Part shown: one piece after another, positions 1 to 11,360 of the stretch
Layout of the letters: each line of letters opens with the position of its first letter
Numbering within the stretch: the stretch's first letter is position 1
NCBI GenBank assembly: GCA_021234155.1
Contig: JAJEKV010000059.1
Coordinates: forward strand, 4,154,571-4,218,570
Length of the DNA: 64,000 nucleotides
Reading direction: 5' to 3'
Origin: Isoetes taiwanensis
Taxonomy: Eukaryota; Streptophyta; Lycopodiopsida; Isoetales; Isoetaceae
Translations under genes and position numbers: made by a program
Notes under the pieces: generated by a model
What the model was told of the DNA's origin: nothing
The model's database searches: none
The model's input: only the letters and a program-made list of their open reading frames with translations

Positions 1-735
1 CCGCTATTACTCCATGCTTTCCGCTGTGCAAACCTCACTTAGCTACTAACTCTATTTGTAAGAAAGAAGAAGAGAAATTTGGGATTAGTCCTGGGGAAGA
101 CTAAGTGGGTAAACTATTACCTTAACCTGAGGCGAATAGGCCAATCACTTGGTATGCACGTTGCTCTACCACCCAGCCCCTCGGCAAGGACAAAGGGGTG
201 GGTTCTTTCATATAGATTCATTCTTTAATGTTCCATTATATTCGCAAACACAATCCAAATAATCAATAACAAAATATTCATGCAAGCTTTTCAACAAACT
301 ACCAAACAAAAGAAAAGGTAACCCCAAACCAACAGAAAGTCCAAAGATTTGGCTCCGGCTACCCACAAAAGGATCTTCCATGTGTAGTCTTATTTGATCT
401 CTGTCCACCTTTTCTGCAATTTCTACTTACCCATCCGGAGTTACGAGAGGTATCATCCCAATTCTGAACTAGACTTCGAGGACTTTCCGAAATGCTCAAG
501 ATCGCTCAATTCTAATAATTTCTCGCCGAGTTATGACATTTCATAGTTTGCCCTGAGCCCCCTTGATTTGCCCCTTTCTGACTTTCTCTCTCTAGGGTTT
601 ACAATCTCTCTCTAGCCCCAAAACCCCCAAACCCCCAAAAGGTGCTCTGACCGCGATTTTGGGTCCCCAAATTGGATTCTGAGCACACTTTTTACAGTCA
701 GAGACCCCATAGCCTTTGGAAGTCAGCACACAAGG
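1..735. other. Non-coding, possible LINE 5' leader
   Basis: No convincing gene is visible. Around 575-650 there is a run of TCTCTCTCTAGGGTTT and CT-rich or C-rich sequence, including the plant telo-box (AAACCCTA on the reverse strand). Such pyrimidine-rich, telo-box leaders are typical of plant 5' UTRs. The run ends just before the ATG at 736, so it may be the promoter or leader of the downstream LINE ORF. That role is inferred. Confidence 0.3.
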
Positions 736-1149
736 ATGGAGGGGAATCTGCATGCGCTAAAGAAGCGGGCACGTAATGCCGAGGGCTCCTCCCCCTCGGA
801 ATTCATCACACAGACAGAGGCAATACATGTCCTGGAGGGAAAGCTGAATGCCATTCAGGACAAGCTGGCAGGTGTGGAGATGCAAAGGGATACCCAGCCG
901 GCAGCTATTCTCAAGAAACAGTTGGCGAAAGAGAAAGAACGTATCTCTTATTTGGAAGAGCGATCAGGGCCTTTGGATGACCGCTTTGGCCTCGCTGACT
1001 TTGAGCGCAGACAAGCACGTGATACTGTCGCCCAGCTAAGAAGTGAAGTGACAGCGATGTCCCGCACTCTCAGCGATGCAACCCGACGTCTAGAGCAGCT
1101 CCAACGGCAAATGTCAGAGGATGTGGTACAGCTGCAAAACGAAGCTTAG
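736..1149 (+). CDS. Coiled-coil protein, probable LINE ORF1 remnant
   Basis: This 137-residue ORF starts at the first ATG after a pyrimidine-rich leader. Residues 20-137 are rich in Glu, Gln, Arg and Leu with heptad-like spacing (for example LEGKLNAIQDKL and LRSEVTAMSRTLSDATRRLE), indicating a long coiled coil. No zinc knuckle or RRM is seen before the TAG at 1147. LINE ORF1 proteins are RNA-binding coiled-coil trimers, and the position 5' of an endonuclease domain suggests that role. No signature motif proves it. The following sequence (to about 1290) continues in a similar style after the stop, so the ORF is probably truncated. It could instead be an exon of an unrelated coiled-coil gene. 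Confidence 0.4.
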   Translation: MEGNLHALKKRARNAEGSSPSEFITQTEAIHVLEGKLNAIQDKLAGVEMQRDTQPAAILKKQLAKEKERISYLEERSGPLDDRFGLADFERRQARDTVAQLRSEVTAMSRTLSDATRRLEQLQRQMSEDVVQLQNEA

Positions 1150-2029
1150 ACAGCAAAGGGCGCAGTTGCACAATTGGTTGCCCTAGGCGGCCGGGTTGCA
1201 CTGGGAGGCTACAATGTCTCGGATGGGAGGGTGGACACCTTGGAGAAGAGGCAACTGAAAGTCAAGAGGCAGGCCTGTGCTTCGGGCCCTTGAGAGAAGA
1301 GGATGGTCGAAGTTCCGGCTGGAGATGTATGATCGCTGCGATGCGATGAAGGCATAAGTACCACTACGGGGGCAAAGACCACCACCATGCCCAATACCTG
1401 AGGCGTAGGTTGCCGCGGGGAATTAGACGGGTCCTTATGGAGGAGAAGGACTACCGCCTCGTCCGACCGAACATTGTCGTCAGCTTGCCTGAAGAACAGG
1501 GGAAGATCTCCCGCCTAAGCTCCATGCCCCCGGGTTTTGGCAAGGCTCCAATTGCAAAAGACTTGACAAGAAGAAACCCCGACGAGTGGGAGGGCCAAGC
1601 ATGAGACCCCGACTAGTTAAGCTCACAAAGGTTTCGACCAAGCGTCCGAAGAGCGTTGATGCTGTGGCCCGCAGTCGCTTAAAGAAGGGACATCGGTGTA
1701 CTTAGACACGGATCGGACAGTCGGGCGGGTAGGGGATCGGGGGCGGTGAATGGCAAGATGAAGGTATTTGTGTCTCCACGACCCAACAATGGCGGCGGCG
1801 GCCAGGGGGACCAAGCATACGGATCCCCCACTTCCGAATGGCGGATCGCGCACCACGCAAACCGGGACCACGTGCGGGCACCACGCCACGGTAGCTTGAG
1901 CGGGACATGAGAGCCCCGGCACGCCAATGGCCCAACTCCCTGCACCCTCCATGGGGACTGGGGCGAAGGGCCACCACCGGCGGCATAGGAAGAGTGCCTT
2001 GGTGTGTCGTGGGCGTAGGGGATTTCCAC

Positions 2030-2790
2030 CGAAGGCCTTGGCGGCGGCATTGCTGAAATTGCTGCAGGCATGGACATCATCTTCTTGCAAGAGACATGGG
2101 AATATAGTGGTCATCTGTTGCCGGACATCCCAGGGTACCATCATTTCTCACTGGCCAATGAGCGCCATGGCAAGCGAGGGTATGGAGGGTCAAAGATTCT
2201 ATAGCATCCACAGTCTCGCTCCACAAGGCTGATAGACTCAACCGCTACCTGTGGATACGAGTGCTGCAGCCTCACCATCGCCCACAGTTTATCGCAGGAT
2301 GTTATATACCCCATGAAACTTCTAAGTTCTACAGGGTGCATCAGGCAGACACAGATGTGTATATGCCCTATAGGGAATTGTATGATGACATAGAGCAGTA
2401 TCGCCAGGAGGGTCATGTGTTTTTATTGGGAGATTTCAATGCACGTACGGCACAGTGCCGGTCGGTCACCTTTCAGGGAAATGCTGACTCCAACCCACTT
2501 TGGTTAGAAACAGAGGCATCCCAGCATGCAAGACGCTCCTAGGATACATTCTCCGGAGCGTTTGGAAGAGAGTTGGTCCAGCTATGTCAGATCTTTGACA
2601 TGGTGATCTGCAATGGTATGCTCAGGTGGCCGCGATCAGGGGGCTTCACTTATAGAAGCGACGGGGGCGATGGGGGAGCCAGTGTGGTGGACTATCTCCT
2701 AGCTCCAGTGCCAGAACTGGATATCATTCGTGATTTTGCGACAGGCACAGGAACAAGATAAGAGACTTTGTCAGACCACTATCCACTTTA
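2030..2790 (+). pseudogene. LINE APE-type endonuclease domain, frameshifted
   Basis: Across several frames the landmarks of the exonuclease-endonuclease-phosphatase fold used by LINEs appear in order. DIIFLQETW near 2070-2100 contains the catalytic Glu. VFLLGDFNAR is at about 2418-2447, SVVDYLL at about 2683-2703, and LSDHYPL at about 2768-2788 contains the C-terminal catalytic His. This nuclease nicks the target DNA to prime reverse transcription. Frames change near 2200 and between 2540 and 2580, and a stop at 2759 interrupts the last part. The domain therefore cannot be expressed intact, although the recognisable residues remain. Confidence 0.7.
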
Positions 2791-3194
2791 TATCACTTTG
2801 GATTGGAGGCACTTTCGATTGCGTGGCCACGCAGACGTGCACCCGGGGTTTGGGATACAACCCGAACTATAGGAAGCAAGCGGGGATATGAGGTGGAGCT
2901 TGAGCGTGAGGCTGAGGGGGATTGATGCCCTCTATACATTGCATGATAAGTGTGAATGGTTGATGAAGGCTTTACTCGCAGCAGCTAGTAAATGCTTTGC
3001 AGCAAGAAAGCTCCCGCACAGGGACACTGTGCAATTCCCTCAAAACCCCTGGTTTGACGTAGAATGTAAGGCTCTAAAGAGTCAGCTACGCACCATCTTA
3101 GATCCACAGCTCCACCCACAGGCCATTAGGGACTATAAGGCATTCTTGAAATCCAAAAAGCATCGCTGGGTAAAAGTATGCTGGTGGGTATCAA

Positions 3195-3218
3195 AAGCAT
3201 GCGTCCGGACGCATGCTT
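3195..3218. repeat. 24-bp perfect palindrome
   Basis: AAGCATGCGTCC is followed immediately by its exact reverse complement. It lies in a hairpin-rich stretch (3180-3270) where AGCAGGG and CCCTGCT also face each other. No gene function is apparent. It may mark the end of a small foldback insertion in the LINE. Confidence 0.8.
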
Positions 3219-3561
3219 ATAGCAGGGTTTTAGCCCGCTTAAAGCACCCCTGCTTTTGCTTAATTTGGGTGCTGGTGGGCGTAACTGCTCGTCATATTTT
3301 TGACGCCCTTCATGTACTCGCACGTCCACCTCATCAACGAACCGTTAGGAAAATGATTGTGGGATTTTGGCTGGGTAGTACGTTGCAAATTCGATCGAGC
3401 CCAGAACTACCACGACCTCATGGTCCACGAAAATTCTCCCTCCAATTCACTTATTCTCCCTCTCGGGGAATTTCATGGCTCCCACGATACCGGCACGGGA
3501 GGCAATCACACGTTTAGCATTGGACTTTTCGGCACGATGAATTCCAATCTGATGTTTCGAT

Positions 3562-4020
3562 TTGTTGGATGTCAATGCAACACAGGAAATATCACGTGAA
3601 GATCCAGTTTCCTCTGCAATTTACAAGAAATTGGATGCAGAGAGAAAGAGAGAATACAGATTATGGAATAAGATGAGGAAAGCAGTGGTTGAACGGGAGG
3701 ATCTGAGCACGAGACGCAGGCAAGAAATAGCCAAGCTTGTAGTTGATTACTTCAACAAGCTCACCTAAAAGCATTCACCCGAACTCAAGGCCGATGTGAT
3801 GAAGAGGGTGGTTCATCACCACGAAATGGAAATCTCAGAACCTGGAATTTTGCCAAATCCAAAGGAGTGCAAGGCAGCGGGGGTGCTGCTCAACAACTTG
3901 AAACAGACAATGGCAGCCACAAAGAGGCAAAGGAACCATGATATTTGGAGAGCCAGAACCTCGACACTGGTGATGGCTTCTTCAAGCCAAAGTTTGAATT
4001 TACTTCATTCCAGAATGTGA
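3562..4020 (+). pseudogene. Unrecognised basic helical ORF remnant
   Basis: Two consecutive ORF pieces (3562-3768 and 3796-4020) are probably one former reading frame separated by a stop at 3766-3768. Their composition is rich in Lys, Arg and Glu. Segments such as AERKREYRLWNKMRKAVVERE and PKECKAAGVLLNNLKQTM look like amphipathic helices. I do not recognise a domain. It may be a fragment of a transposon-encoded protein. From about 3984 onward the sequence belongs to the segmental duplication, so the last residues are not part of the old gene. Confidence 0.3.
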
Positions 4021-4826
4021 TTTGCTGAGGATAAATCTAGTATTGCTTGCATGTTCTTCGGTCTTGTAATTTAACACCCAAAAAAATAAAAAAGCAAATC
4101 TCGAACCTAATCAAATAAGATTATGAGGATCCTCAACTGTCCTTGTGATTTGGTTGCTTCCTTCACAATAATAAGGATCGAAGTCTTTCGCTTCATCGAG
4201 GGAATCCATTCAACAAAACCTGCCGAAACTTGAAGAAATGAGGAATACAAAAATATATAAAAAGTCTGACTATGGGTGGAGAATACGTACGAAAGTTTAC
4301 TACTTTCTCGTCTTGAATATGTACGAAAACAAGGATTTGTAAAAAAATTGTTGTAAATAAGGGGCTTTGGCCTGACCCCGGGATTGAAGATCGCATATCT
4401 AATATAATATAGATGAATCCCCTGGGAATGATTTAGGTTGATATTTTTAAGCTAGGCCTAGCACATGAAAAATTGGAGAAAACATAATGGACATGGTCCA
4501 TTTTTAAACCATACTAAAATTCCAATGTCTCATTTAGACATCGAATGAAGTGGGTTCTATTTTAATCATCCAATATTGATCCACAATGGAACATTCGAAT
4601 GAATGTCGAGCATAATAACAGGGGGTTTTCTTTATATTTTTGTACGCATTTTACTATGGTCCCAATATGATTTATCGACGTATTGCATGAAGCCTATCAA
4701 TTGGTACATCTAGAGTGCGTATACATGAGATTAGTTATTAATGCCATTCTTCAATTGTCTACCTCTTGTCCCCTTTTTTTTTGTTTAAATCTTTGCATGC
4801 AAATGCAAATGGATCGATGTGTTTTT

Positions 4827-7800
4827 GGGTTGCCCCTAGGGGGGCAAACCCTTGTTTATGTGGGTTTATGGTATATTCTAGGTATATGTTAGAATATACC
4901 TAGGATATGCCGGTGACTGCTAAAAACCCATTGTAGGCTGTAAACTGGCGGTCTCATGCGTTCTAGATGGCGGATGTTCTAACCGGTAACTGGCAGCGCA
5001 GACCAAACCTGCACTCTGATACTGGGCCCTAAAATGCCATGGCCGAGCAGAAGAGTAGTGCCATGCATTACGGTGGCCAGGCGGAAGGATTGTATCCGCT
5101 CTAAATTGTTTAAGTTTTTCTTATTCTGGTAGGGTTAAATTCTATGTGATTTCTTCTAGCACCATGAAGCCTTGTGACACGGTGATTGTATTTTAGGGAA
5201 AAGAAGCTTCGTTTTCCTAAAGAAAAAAAGGGTGCTAAGAAGTTGGATACGGTCGGGTGAAGAACAATGTGGCCCAATGCTCCAAAGGGACCCTCGTGTT
5301 CTTTGCAAAATGAAGCGATTAGAAAAAGGCGGTGTTGCACCTCTTGGAATTGCTATTGAACAAGTCAATTAGATTGATTTAGGCTGATTCGGGAGGGATT
5401 CTGTGACCATCTGTGAGCCGTAGATTCAAGCTCATGACACTCAAATTTGGTGCTGCTGGGATTAAGGGTTAGTGATCTGCCTTTGTCTTGTATTGATGCT
5501 CACTGCATATTATGGCAGAATTTGATCTTCTCTTTTTCGATGTCTGTGCTAAAGAAAGCTACGGGTTGAGCTCATGAGAACATACCCTTGTTCATATTCT
5601 AGATTTTCTTAATGTTACTTTTCCATAGGGAAGGCCACCTTTGAGGATTGTTTCCATTATTTGTTGGGCATTATCACTTCATTGTAAATCCTAAGTTTTT
5701 CCAACATTGGATGCTTCAGCTCAAGCTTCCTTGCTCTCATGTTATCTCTTATAATTTCTGCTTCATCCCTTTGCTAATACAGTGAATAAAACTTGCTTTT
5801 GCATTCGAGTTCTTTATATTTTTGGTTTGGTACATCATGCATGTGTTATGCATTTGCATTTAAGCGCCGCCCGTGCATCTACAACTAGGTGATGTGCATT
5901 CCCGATGGGTCTTTCTTCTTTGTGTTAGCAAATTCATCTATCCTTTTCCTCAACTCTAAGTTCTTTGACTTGGGATCCTCCATCCATCTCACTGACCATA
6001 TGAGTGTCTTCTGCCACCCAGATACTACATCAATGAAAGTGATTTTGTTAATGTGTACATTATGTGTATTGCATTTTGATGGAACTATATCATATTATCT
6101 CAAAGTCGTTCAGTATTCTATAAAAAATATCATTCGTGTGTGGGGCACAACTCTTAACTTGAGTCTGCGGGTTATAGAGACATCGATAAGAGGAAGTATG
6201 GCCTCCCGGCCAGACTTGGTAGTTTAGGTTGTACAAGTACTTGAAATGGCAAGTGGAAAACCACCTTGGTGACACCAACATTGTGAGTAGGTTACCGTTT
6301 TCTGAGAATAAAAGCATTTGTATATGGTTTTGACATGCTATAATTCCTGAGATGGGGTTGTTAGTGAAAGTACTGAGTGGGGAGCTTCCACCCATACGGA
6401 TACCTTGAGCTCGAAGCAAAAAATTTATCATTCGATTTGCTTTGCGAAAGGATCCGAAGGCAACCCGAGCATCGAGCTGTTGGATGACCCTTTTTGTGTT
6501 AAATGCACAGGACACGATTTCACGAGATGTTTTAAAATATCGGTAGGGGAGGTGGTTTGCTCAAGGATATTTGGAGATCTGATGAATGAGCATTGTTGGA
6601 CATCATATAATTAGTTTAGGAGCAATTGTTGTTTCTTTGCTCCCGGTCTTATGCGGTGTACGAGGTGTTGTCAAGTAAAGTCAAAGGGAAAGCTGCTGAA
6701 ATTGTATGCCATATCATACGCATCTAGAGGAAGGGATGGGCTCTAGTGGTCAAGATTTGTGAGATGCATAGTATGGTCGGTGACCACCCAAGATTCTTGT
6801 GGGAAATCTTTGTTCCTACCATTTCATTATGTACTCCAAAACAACGTGAAGATTGGAGAATTTGTTATCTCAATTAGGTTGAAATTTTATCGGTTCTTAA
6901 TTAAAACTTACATTTACAATTCAGCCTATAACCTTTTTAGGAGATAATCGCTTGCTAACTCTCGATTGCTTTCAAAAAAAAATTCAAGAAGTCCTCTCGG
7001 TAGTTGGATGTGAAATTTCGCCAATAATCTAATGCGTGTTAGCATACCATACACATGCCAAAACCCAAATCGAAAAGACCTCTGCTCCGCCCGGTGAGAC
7101 CACATGCATGAAGCCCGACGGAATCATGAAGCCTCAGATTGAAGCAAATGGACAAAAAGCAGGATAATTCTTCTACTCTAATATACAAAATTCCTTATGC
7201 TAAGCTCTCTACACTAAAACCCAAAGAACAGAAGCAATGTACAGTCCGTGTACAGTTCAACTCATCTCTTCCCCTTCCCCTATTCATCGTTTAATTCTTT
7301 CCTTACTTTCTTTTCTTGTTGTTGCCATCCTGTCTTTTGCATCTGAATAATTTAATGGAGCATGTGAAATATATGGATGAGGTAATTGGTTATGTTTCCT
7401 TTGCAATGATCTGGTGACAAAGGATGAATATGTGAGGTTGCTTTCGATTGGTAAAGGTCAAGTCAGTAATGCTAGATACGGTGATGGCCCCACAAAGCAC
7501 AAATTTGTATTTCATTTTCTGGATGTAGCTCCAAAAAGGTTGTCAGATATGCACAACATGTATTTTGAAGCCAAGAATCTATTTTCCATGCTAAAATTAT
7601 TGGGCACAATTTCGTGGTTTAAAATTGGAATGATGCATATTTTTGCTAGTTAGCAAAGAGGATACATTGTCTCTAGAGTCATATTAAGTCAGAATCATTG
7701 ACAAGGAGATAAAGATATAGAGAAACAAATATGTTCGTCAACTCAACTGTTATTTGTGACTTATGCCATGATTTCAGCCGCATATAGTGATCCTTATTTG

Positions 7801-8295
7801 TGGGGTACAACTGAATAGTTATATACCTTAAGATTTCAAGTAGATATACTTAATGGCCATGCCTTCATACATGTCTTGTACATGAGATGAGATGTGCTGT
7901 AACTATTTATTATAATAATTACAACATTGTTGTATATGGAAAAACATGATAGAAAAGGAGCAAACACTGTAAAAAAATGAGAAGAAACATTTAAACATAC
8001 ACATGGATTTAAATTTTGAAAATACCAAAAACCTTCAAGCGAGATAGGGATTTGAACCACGAAACTACCATGACACATGCATTTGTAAGTACCATGACAC
8101 TTGACTTTAAGTTTTTAAAATCGAAAAACCTTCAAGCGGATAGGATCTTGAATTACGAAAGTACCATGACCTTTGGGTAGTTGCATCATCCAAAGAGAAT
8201 GCAAGAAAGTATAAATTCTTCCTAAAGACAAAAAAACATTGCAACAAATATGGAAAAATTCAACCACACCTAGTTACCTATTGCCTCTTGTTTAC
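4827..8295. other. Gene-poor stretch with two hairpins
   Basis: GGGTTGCCCCTAGGGGGGCAAACCC (4827-4851, nearly palindromic) and an 11-bp perfect stem (GGTATATTCTA at 4870-4880 pairing with 4890-4900) mark the left end. ORFs at 6090-6515 (-) and 7414-7653 (+) are open but I recognise no family, and they may be chance. The rest is AT-rich with no credible gene. Confidence 0.4.
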
Positions 8296-8910
8296 TATCC
8301 ACGATTCAATAATTTCGGTGATTGGTTCTTTTTAGTAGCCATTGCGATAACTATAGCAATGAAATGCATTGTTCAATGAAATGCCTCTTAAAGATGTGGT
8401 CTCACGGAATGCCATGCTTGCTGCGTAAACTCAAGGAAAATATGGCACCCAAGCACTTGAGCTTTCAAGGAAATGGAGCTAGAAGGTATACTTCTTTTCG
8501 AAGGTAATTGTGCATAACAATGCTAGATGCTGTGCGAGCATTGGGTATTAGATAAAGCTAGAAGGTTGCATGAGTATGCCATCCATAAAAAGATTTGTTG
8601 GAGATGTTAACATTGAAAATACACTTATCAGTATTTATTGCAGTTGTAGGATATCTAAGCGAAGCCCAAATTGTGTTTGATGAAATGCATCAACATGATC
8701 TGGGCTTTTGGAATACTATTACTACAACCTATGATCAAAATGGGGATGGAAAAAAGGCCCTTCAGCTCTTTCAAGACATGCAAATCTCGAGCATGATGCC
8801 AAATAAAAGCGACTCTTGTTGTTTTCGTGTGTAGTCATATTGGCCAGCTTGACGATGTTGTCATTTCTTCCTTTGCACAAGCATGCATTGCAAAATCCAG
8901 CTAGTATCAG
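8296..8910 (+). pseudogene. PPR protein pseudogene fragment
   Basis: Pentatricopeptide repeat proteins bind organellar RNA in plastids or mitochondria. Here about 200 codons in shifting frames read as consecutive PLS-class motifs. NEMPLKDVVSRNAML near 8368-8415 is followed by a block near 8590-8640 (GDVNIENTLISIY). Then comes AQIVFDEMHQHDLGFWNT (about 8665-8718) with QNGDGKKALQLFQDMQ (about 8737-8783). An in-frame stop near 8413 and several frame changes kill the gene. The right end runs into the foldback element at 8935. No E or DYW domain remains. PPR families are very large in ferns and lycophytes, so a processed or truncated stray copy is unsurprising. Confidence 0.7.
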
Positions 8911-8934
8911 ATCATTACATTTGCATGGCAGACC

Positions 8935-9487
8935 CATTAGGGATTTTTTGAGATCATAAAAGGGCCTTCTAAGAACTGCTGACTAAGCTATATGAACTAC
9001 CAATCGGAAAAGCAGGCGGTAATCGATTCGACCAAAATAGTTATAACTAACTCACTGGATCACATTTTCTAGCATAAGTGTTGATAGAAAAGTCCAAATG
9101 AGCTCTTGTTTGGTGCAATAGATAGGTCTCATTGAGATCTTTCCAACCTTGGGTGGTTTTGCATATCTTTTAGTCTCGTAAGATAGTAAAAAATGGTAAA
9201 AACCATATTTTTTGGGGTTTTGACAATCATAAGTGGTTAAAATATGTTCAAAGCACCTAAGATTAGAAAGATCTCGACGAGATCTATCTATTGCACTAAA
9301 CGAGAGCTCATTTGGACTTTTCTATCAATAGTTATGCTAGAAAATATGATCCAGTGAGTTAGTTATAACAGCTTTTCTTTATTTGGACCCGTCGTGCTCT
9401 CGATTTCGATTGGTAGTTTATTTATCTTCATTTGGCTTAGTTGGCATGTTTTGAAGGCCCTTTTTTAATCTCAAAAAAACCCTAATG
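8935..9487. mobile_element. Foldback MITE with about 210-bp inverted arms
   Basis: The left end, CATTAGGGATTTTTTGAGAT and then AAAAGGGCCTTC, is mirrored at the right end by GAAGGCCCTTTTTT..ATCTCAAAAAAACCCTAATG. The arms continue inward with matching blocks: AACTAACTCACTGGATCA against TGATCCAGTGAGTTAGTT, and AAAAGTCCAAATGAGCTC against GAGCTCATTTGGACTTTT. Only a short AT-rich centre (about 9160-9250) is unpaired. The whole could fold into one long hairpin, a possible small-RNA source. No clear target duplication was found, so the superfamily is open. It lies directly after the PPR pseudogene. Confidence 0.8.
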
Positions 9488-11279
9488 CTCCTTGATCGAT
9501 CTAGATAGATTGAAAAAGCTGAGGATCTGATCAAAAATATGTTTTCTGATGCAATTTCTATATCTTGGATGACCTTGTCTGGTGCTTGCTGGAACAACGA
9601 TTGTTATACCAATTTGGAATTAACAATGAAAATTGATGGCAAATAGCTGCGAGAAATGAGAGCTGGCTGGAGAAGAAGCATTGGAAAGCCTCTCGAATCT
9701 AGGTATGCAAACAAGTGAATTACCTATTATCACTATAAAATATCTCGGGCAATTTTTGATAGCTCGTAAGGAATCTTCCATGTTATTTTATTAGAGCGTA
9801 GGATGTTTGTCTCTGACTAACCTTAACCACGTCCTTTATTGCAAGAAAGGATCATGCGTTTAATGCAACAAATGGATGAGATTGAAATTGATATTGATGC
9901 CCAGGTAACTCTTATTGTAGTCCATATTAGCTTTTTCATTTGATGTGTCATAGGCGCTCAATTGTCATGTTAATTCAAGAAATTTGCCATGGCTTCGTGC
10001 GGTTATTAAATTCTAGTTAATGTGTCATGTGTGTTTAGTTCCTCGAATTCATTTTAGAAATGAATTTTGCATAAGAAACCAATTTGAAAAACCATGTGGT
10101 GCAATATGGTGGATTTTGTACAAGATTACATGCAATATAACATGATGCGGTATAGTTGATTGGATCGGGGAGCTTGTTGTGGGCGCCTGACCTATGTTTA
10201 CTTGTTGCGAGAAGGGGAGCAAAGGATGTTTCAAGTTGTTTCTTTAAGCATGGAGGTTTTGAATTCATATCATGATTTAGATAGACCACTTCTCTTTGCT
10301 TCTTGGAATGCTCGATTCCCCTATATATCGTGTGATTGCACCATAATTGTTCACAAGAAAGATGAACTACAAAGAAGCACTATAATTTTTTATAAAGTTT
10401 GAAGGAGACAATTATTATGATTGACCACTCAAGGGGACATGGAAAAATTTGTCAAGAGGCTGCTACAAAATTAAATACAATTGTGATTCCTTATATAGAT
10501 CAAATCTATCTATCTATTTGTTGAATAAAGATCTTGATTAGGTAATTCCTCTTTCCTTCCTCAGTCTCTATGAATTGACCTCCATAGCTTTTTAAACAAA
10601 ACTCGAAATTCCTGGGCTACAAAAGCAGCAACCTATGTTCATACCATCCACAAGCCTCGACACAAAACAAAATAGACCTAACACGAAATGACAAAGCGAA
10701 ACCATGAAAACACCCTCTCGGACCCAGCGGAGGGCAACCCTTCGTCTTGTGACACCTTGTTTTTCCGACTTCATCGTCTAGGGATCATGGCTCTGAAAGC
10801 GAAGGTGACTGAATTTGTGTTTCAACGTGTTACCTAAAGCCTTCGTAACTTCAAAGCGTTAGATGGGGTAAGAAAGGCATATCGTTAAAAGGCGCAAACC
10901 ATGGATTAGGGATTTCAAACACGAAGAGTAGCAGAACCATTTTAATTCCACACAATATGCCTTATCCCTCTTATCTATTATCCTTTTTTTTTTTTGTAAA
11001 GGAAAAATAACTTGATGAAGTTAATGGCCTATCCGATTCCAAGCTGCTAGATGAAGCTTCGGACAAATAATGGTGAACTGATGAGAAGCGTAAATTGGGT
11101 CAACCAATAGAGTTTGCTTTTTTAGGTCATGCAAATTGGAATGAATCACCGTATTTGGCGTGAAAAATGATGTATCGGAAAAACCGGATAAAAATATCGA
11201 GTGACAATGCTATTTTGACGATGGTGTGCTATATTTGGACAAATGATGCATTCTTAATCCCTCAACCCACATCCAAGTC
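9488..11279. other. Exon-like scraps, no gene assembled
   Basis: Around 9846-9904 a short open stretch (ERIMRLMQQMDEIEIDIDAQ) is bounded by GCAAG and by a good donor, CAG|GTAACT, so it may be a lone exon. An ORF at 10160-10402 (+) and one at 10592-10774 (-) are open without a recognisable family. From 10765 the sequence is shared with duplication copy 2 and leads into the Dof-like gene promoter. Confidence 0.25.
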
Positions 11280-11285
11280 TATAAA
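11280..11285 (+). promoter_or_regulatory. TATA box of Dof-like gene, copy 1
   Basis: TATAAA followed by ACTCCCCTTTCACTCC is conserved between both duplication copies. It lies about 80 bases upstream of the first usable ATG (11361). Sequence and spacing fit a plant core promoter, with transcription start predicted near 11310. Confidence 0.55.
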
Positions 11286-11360
11286 ACTCCCCTTTCACTC
11301 CTTATCAAAATATCACTCCTTATCAAAACAAGAGAAGAAGAGAGATGGCTCTGTGGCGAT

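Larger units (their letters stand above)
700..3340 (+). mobile_element. Decayed LINE retrotransposon (ORF1-like and endonuclease parts)
   Basis: Read from left to right, the segment shows the order expected of a non-LTR retrotransposon. A coiled-coil ORF (736-1149) is followed by a corrupted GC-rich stretch (1150-2030), an APE-type endonuclease (about 2030-2790) and the linker that precedes reverse transcriptase, with the motif NPWFDVECKALKSQ near 3050. Reverse transcriptase itself is absent: after about 3170 the reading frame dissolves into hairpin-rich sequence. Stops and frame changes occur throughout, so the copy is dead. No target duplication or 3' tail was found, so both ends are approximate. 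Confidence 0.6.
4827..10757. mobile_element. Copy-1-specific 5.9-kb segment, candidate insertion
   Basis: Duplication copy 2 runs straight from the T-tract at about 28,071-28,080 to CGGCTTCAT, whereas copy 1 has 5,931 extra bases at this point. TGTTTTT flanks the segment at 4820-4826 and 10758-10764, which would be a 7-bp target duplication, though T-rich matches are weak evidence. GGGTTGCCC at the left edge faces GGGCAACCC at 10732-10740, close to the right edge. The segment holds a PPR pseudogene, a foldback element and several exon-like scraps, but no transposase. A deletion in copy 2 is the alternative explanation. Confidence 0.4.

Noticed and set aside
1623-2144. Long minus-strand ORFs over the LINE (173, 133 and 94 codons)
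   Set aside because: They are antisense shadows of a GC-rich region between LINE ORF1 and endonuclease, with Pro/Arg-rich composition and no domain.
6090-6515. 141-codon minus-strand ORF
   Set aside because: No domain, no codon pattern or splice context. The length is possible by chance in 64 kb of six-frame sequence.
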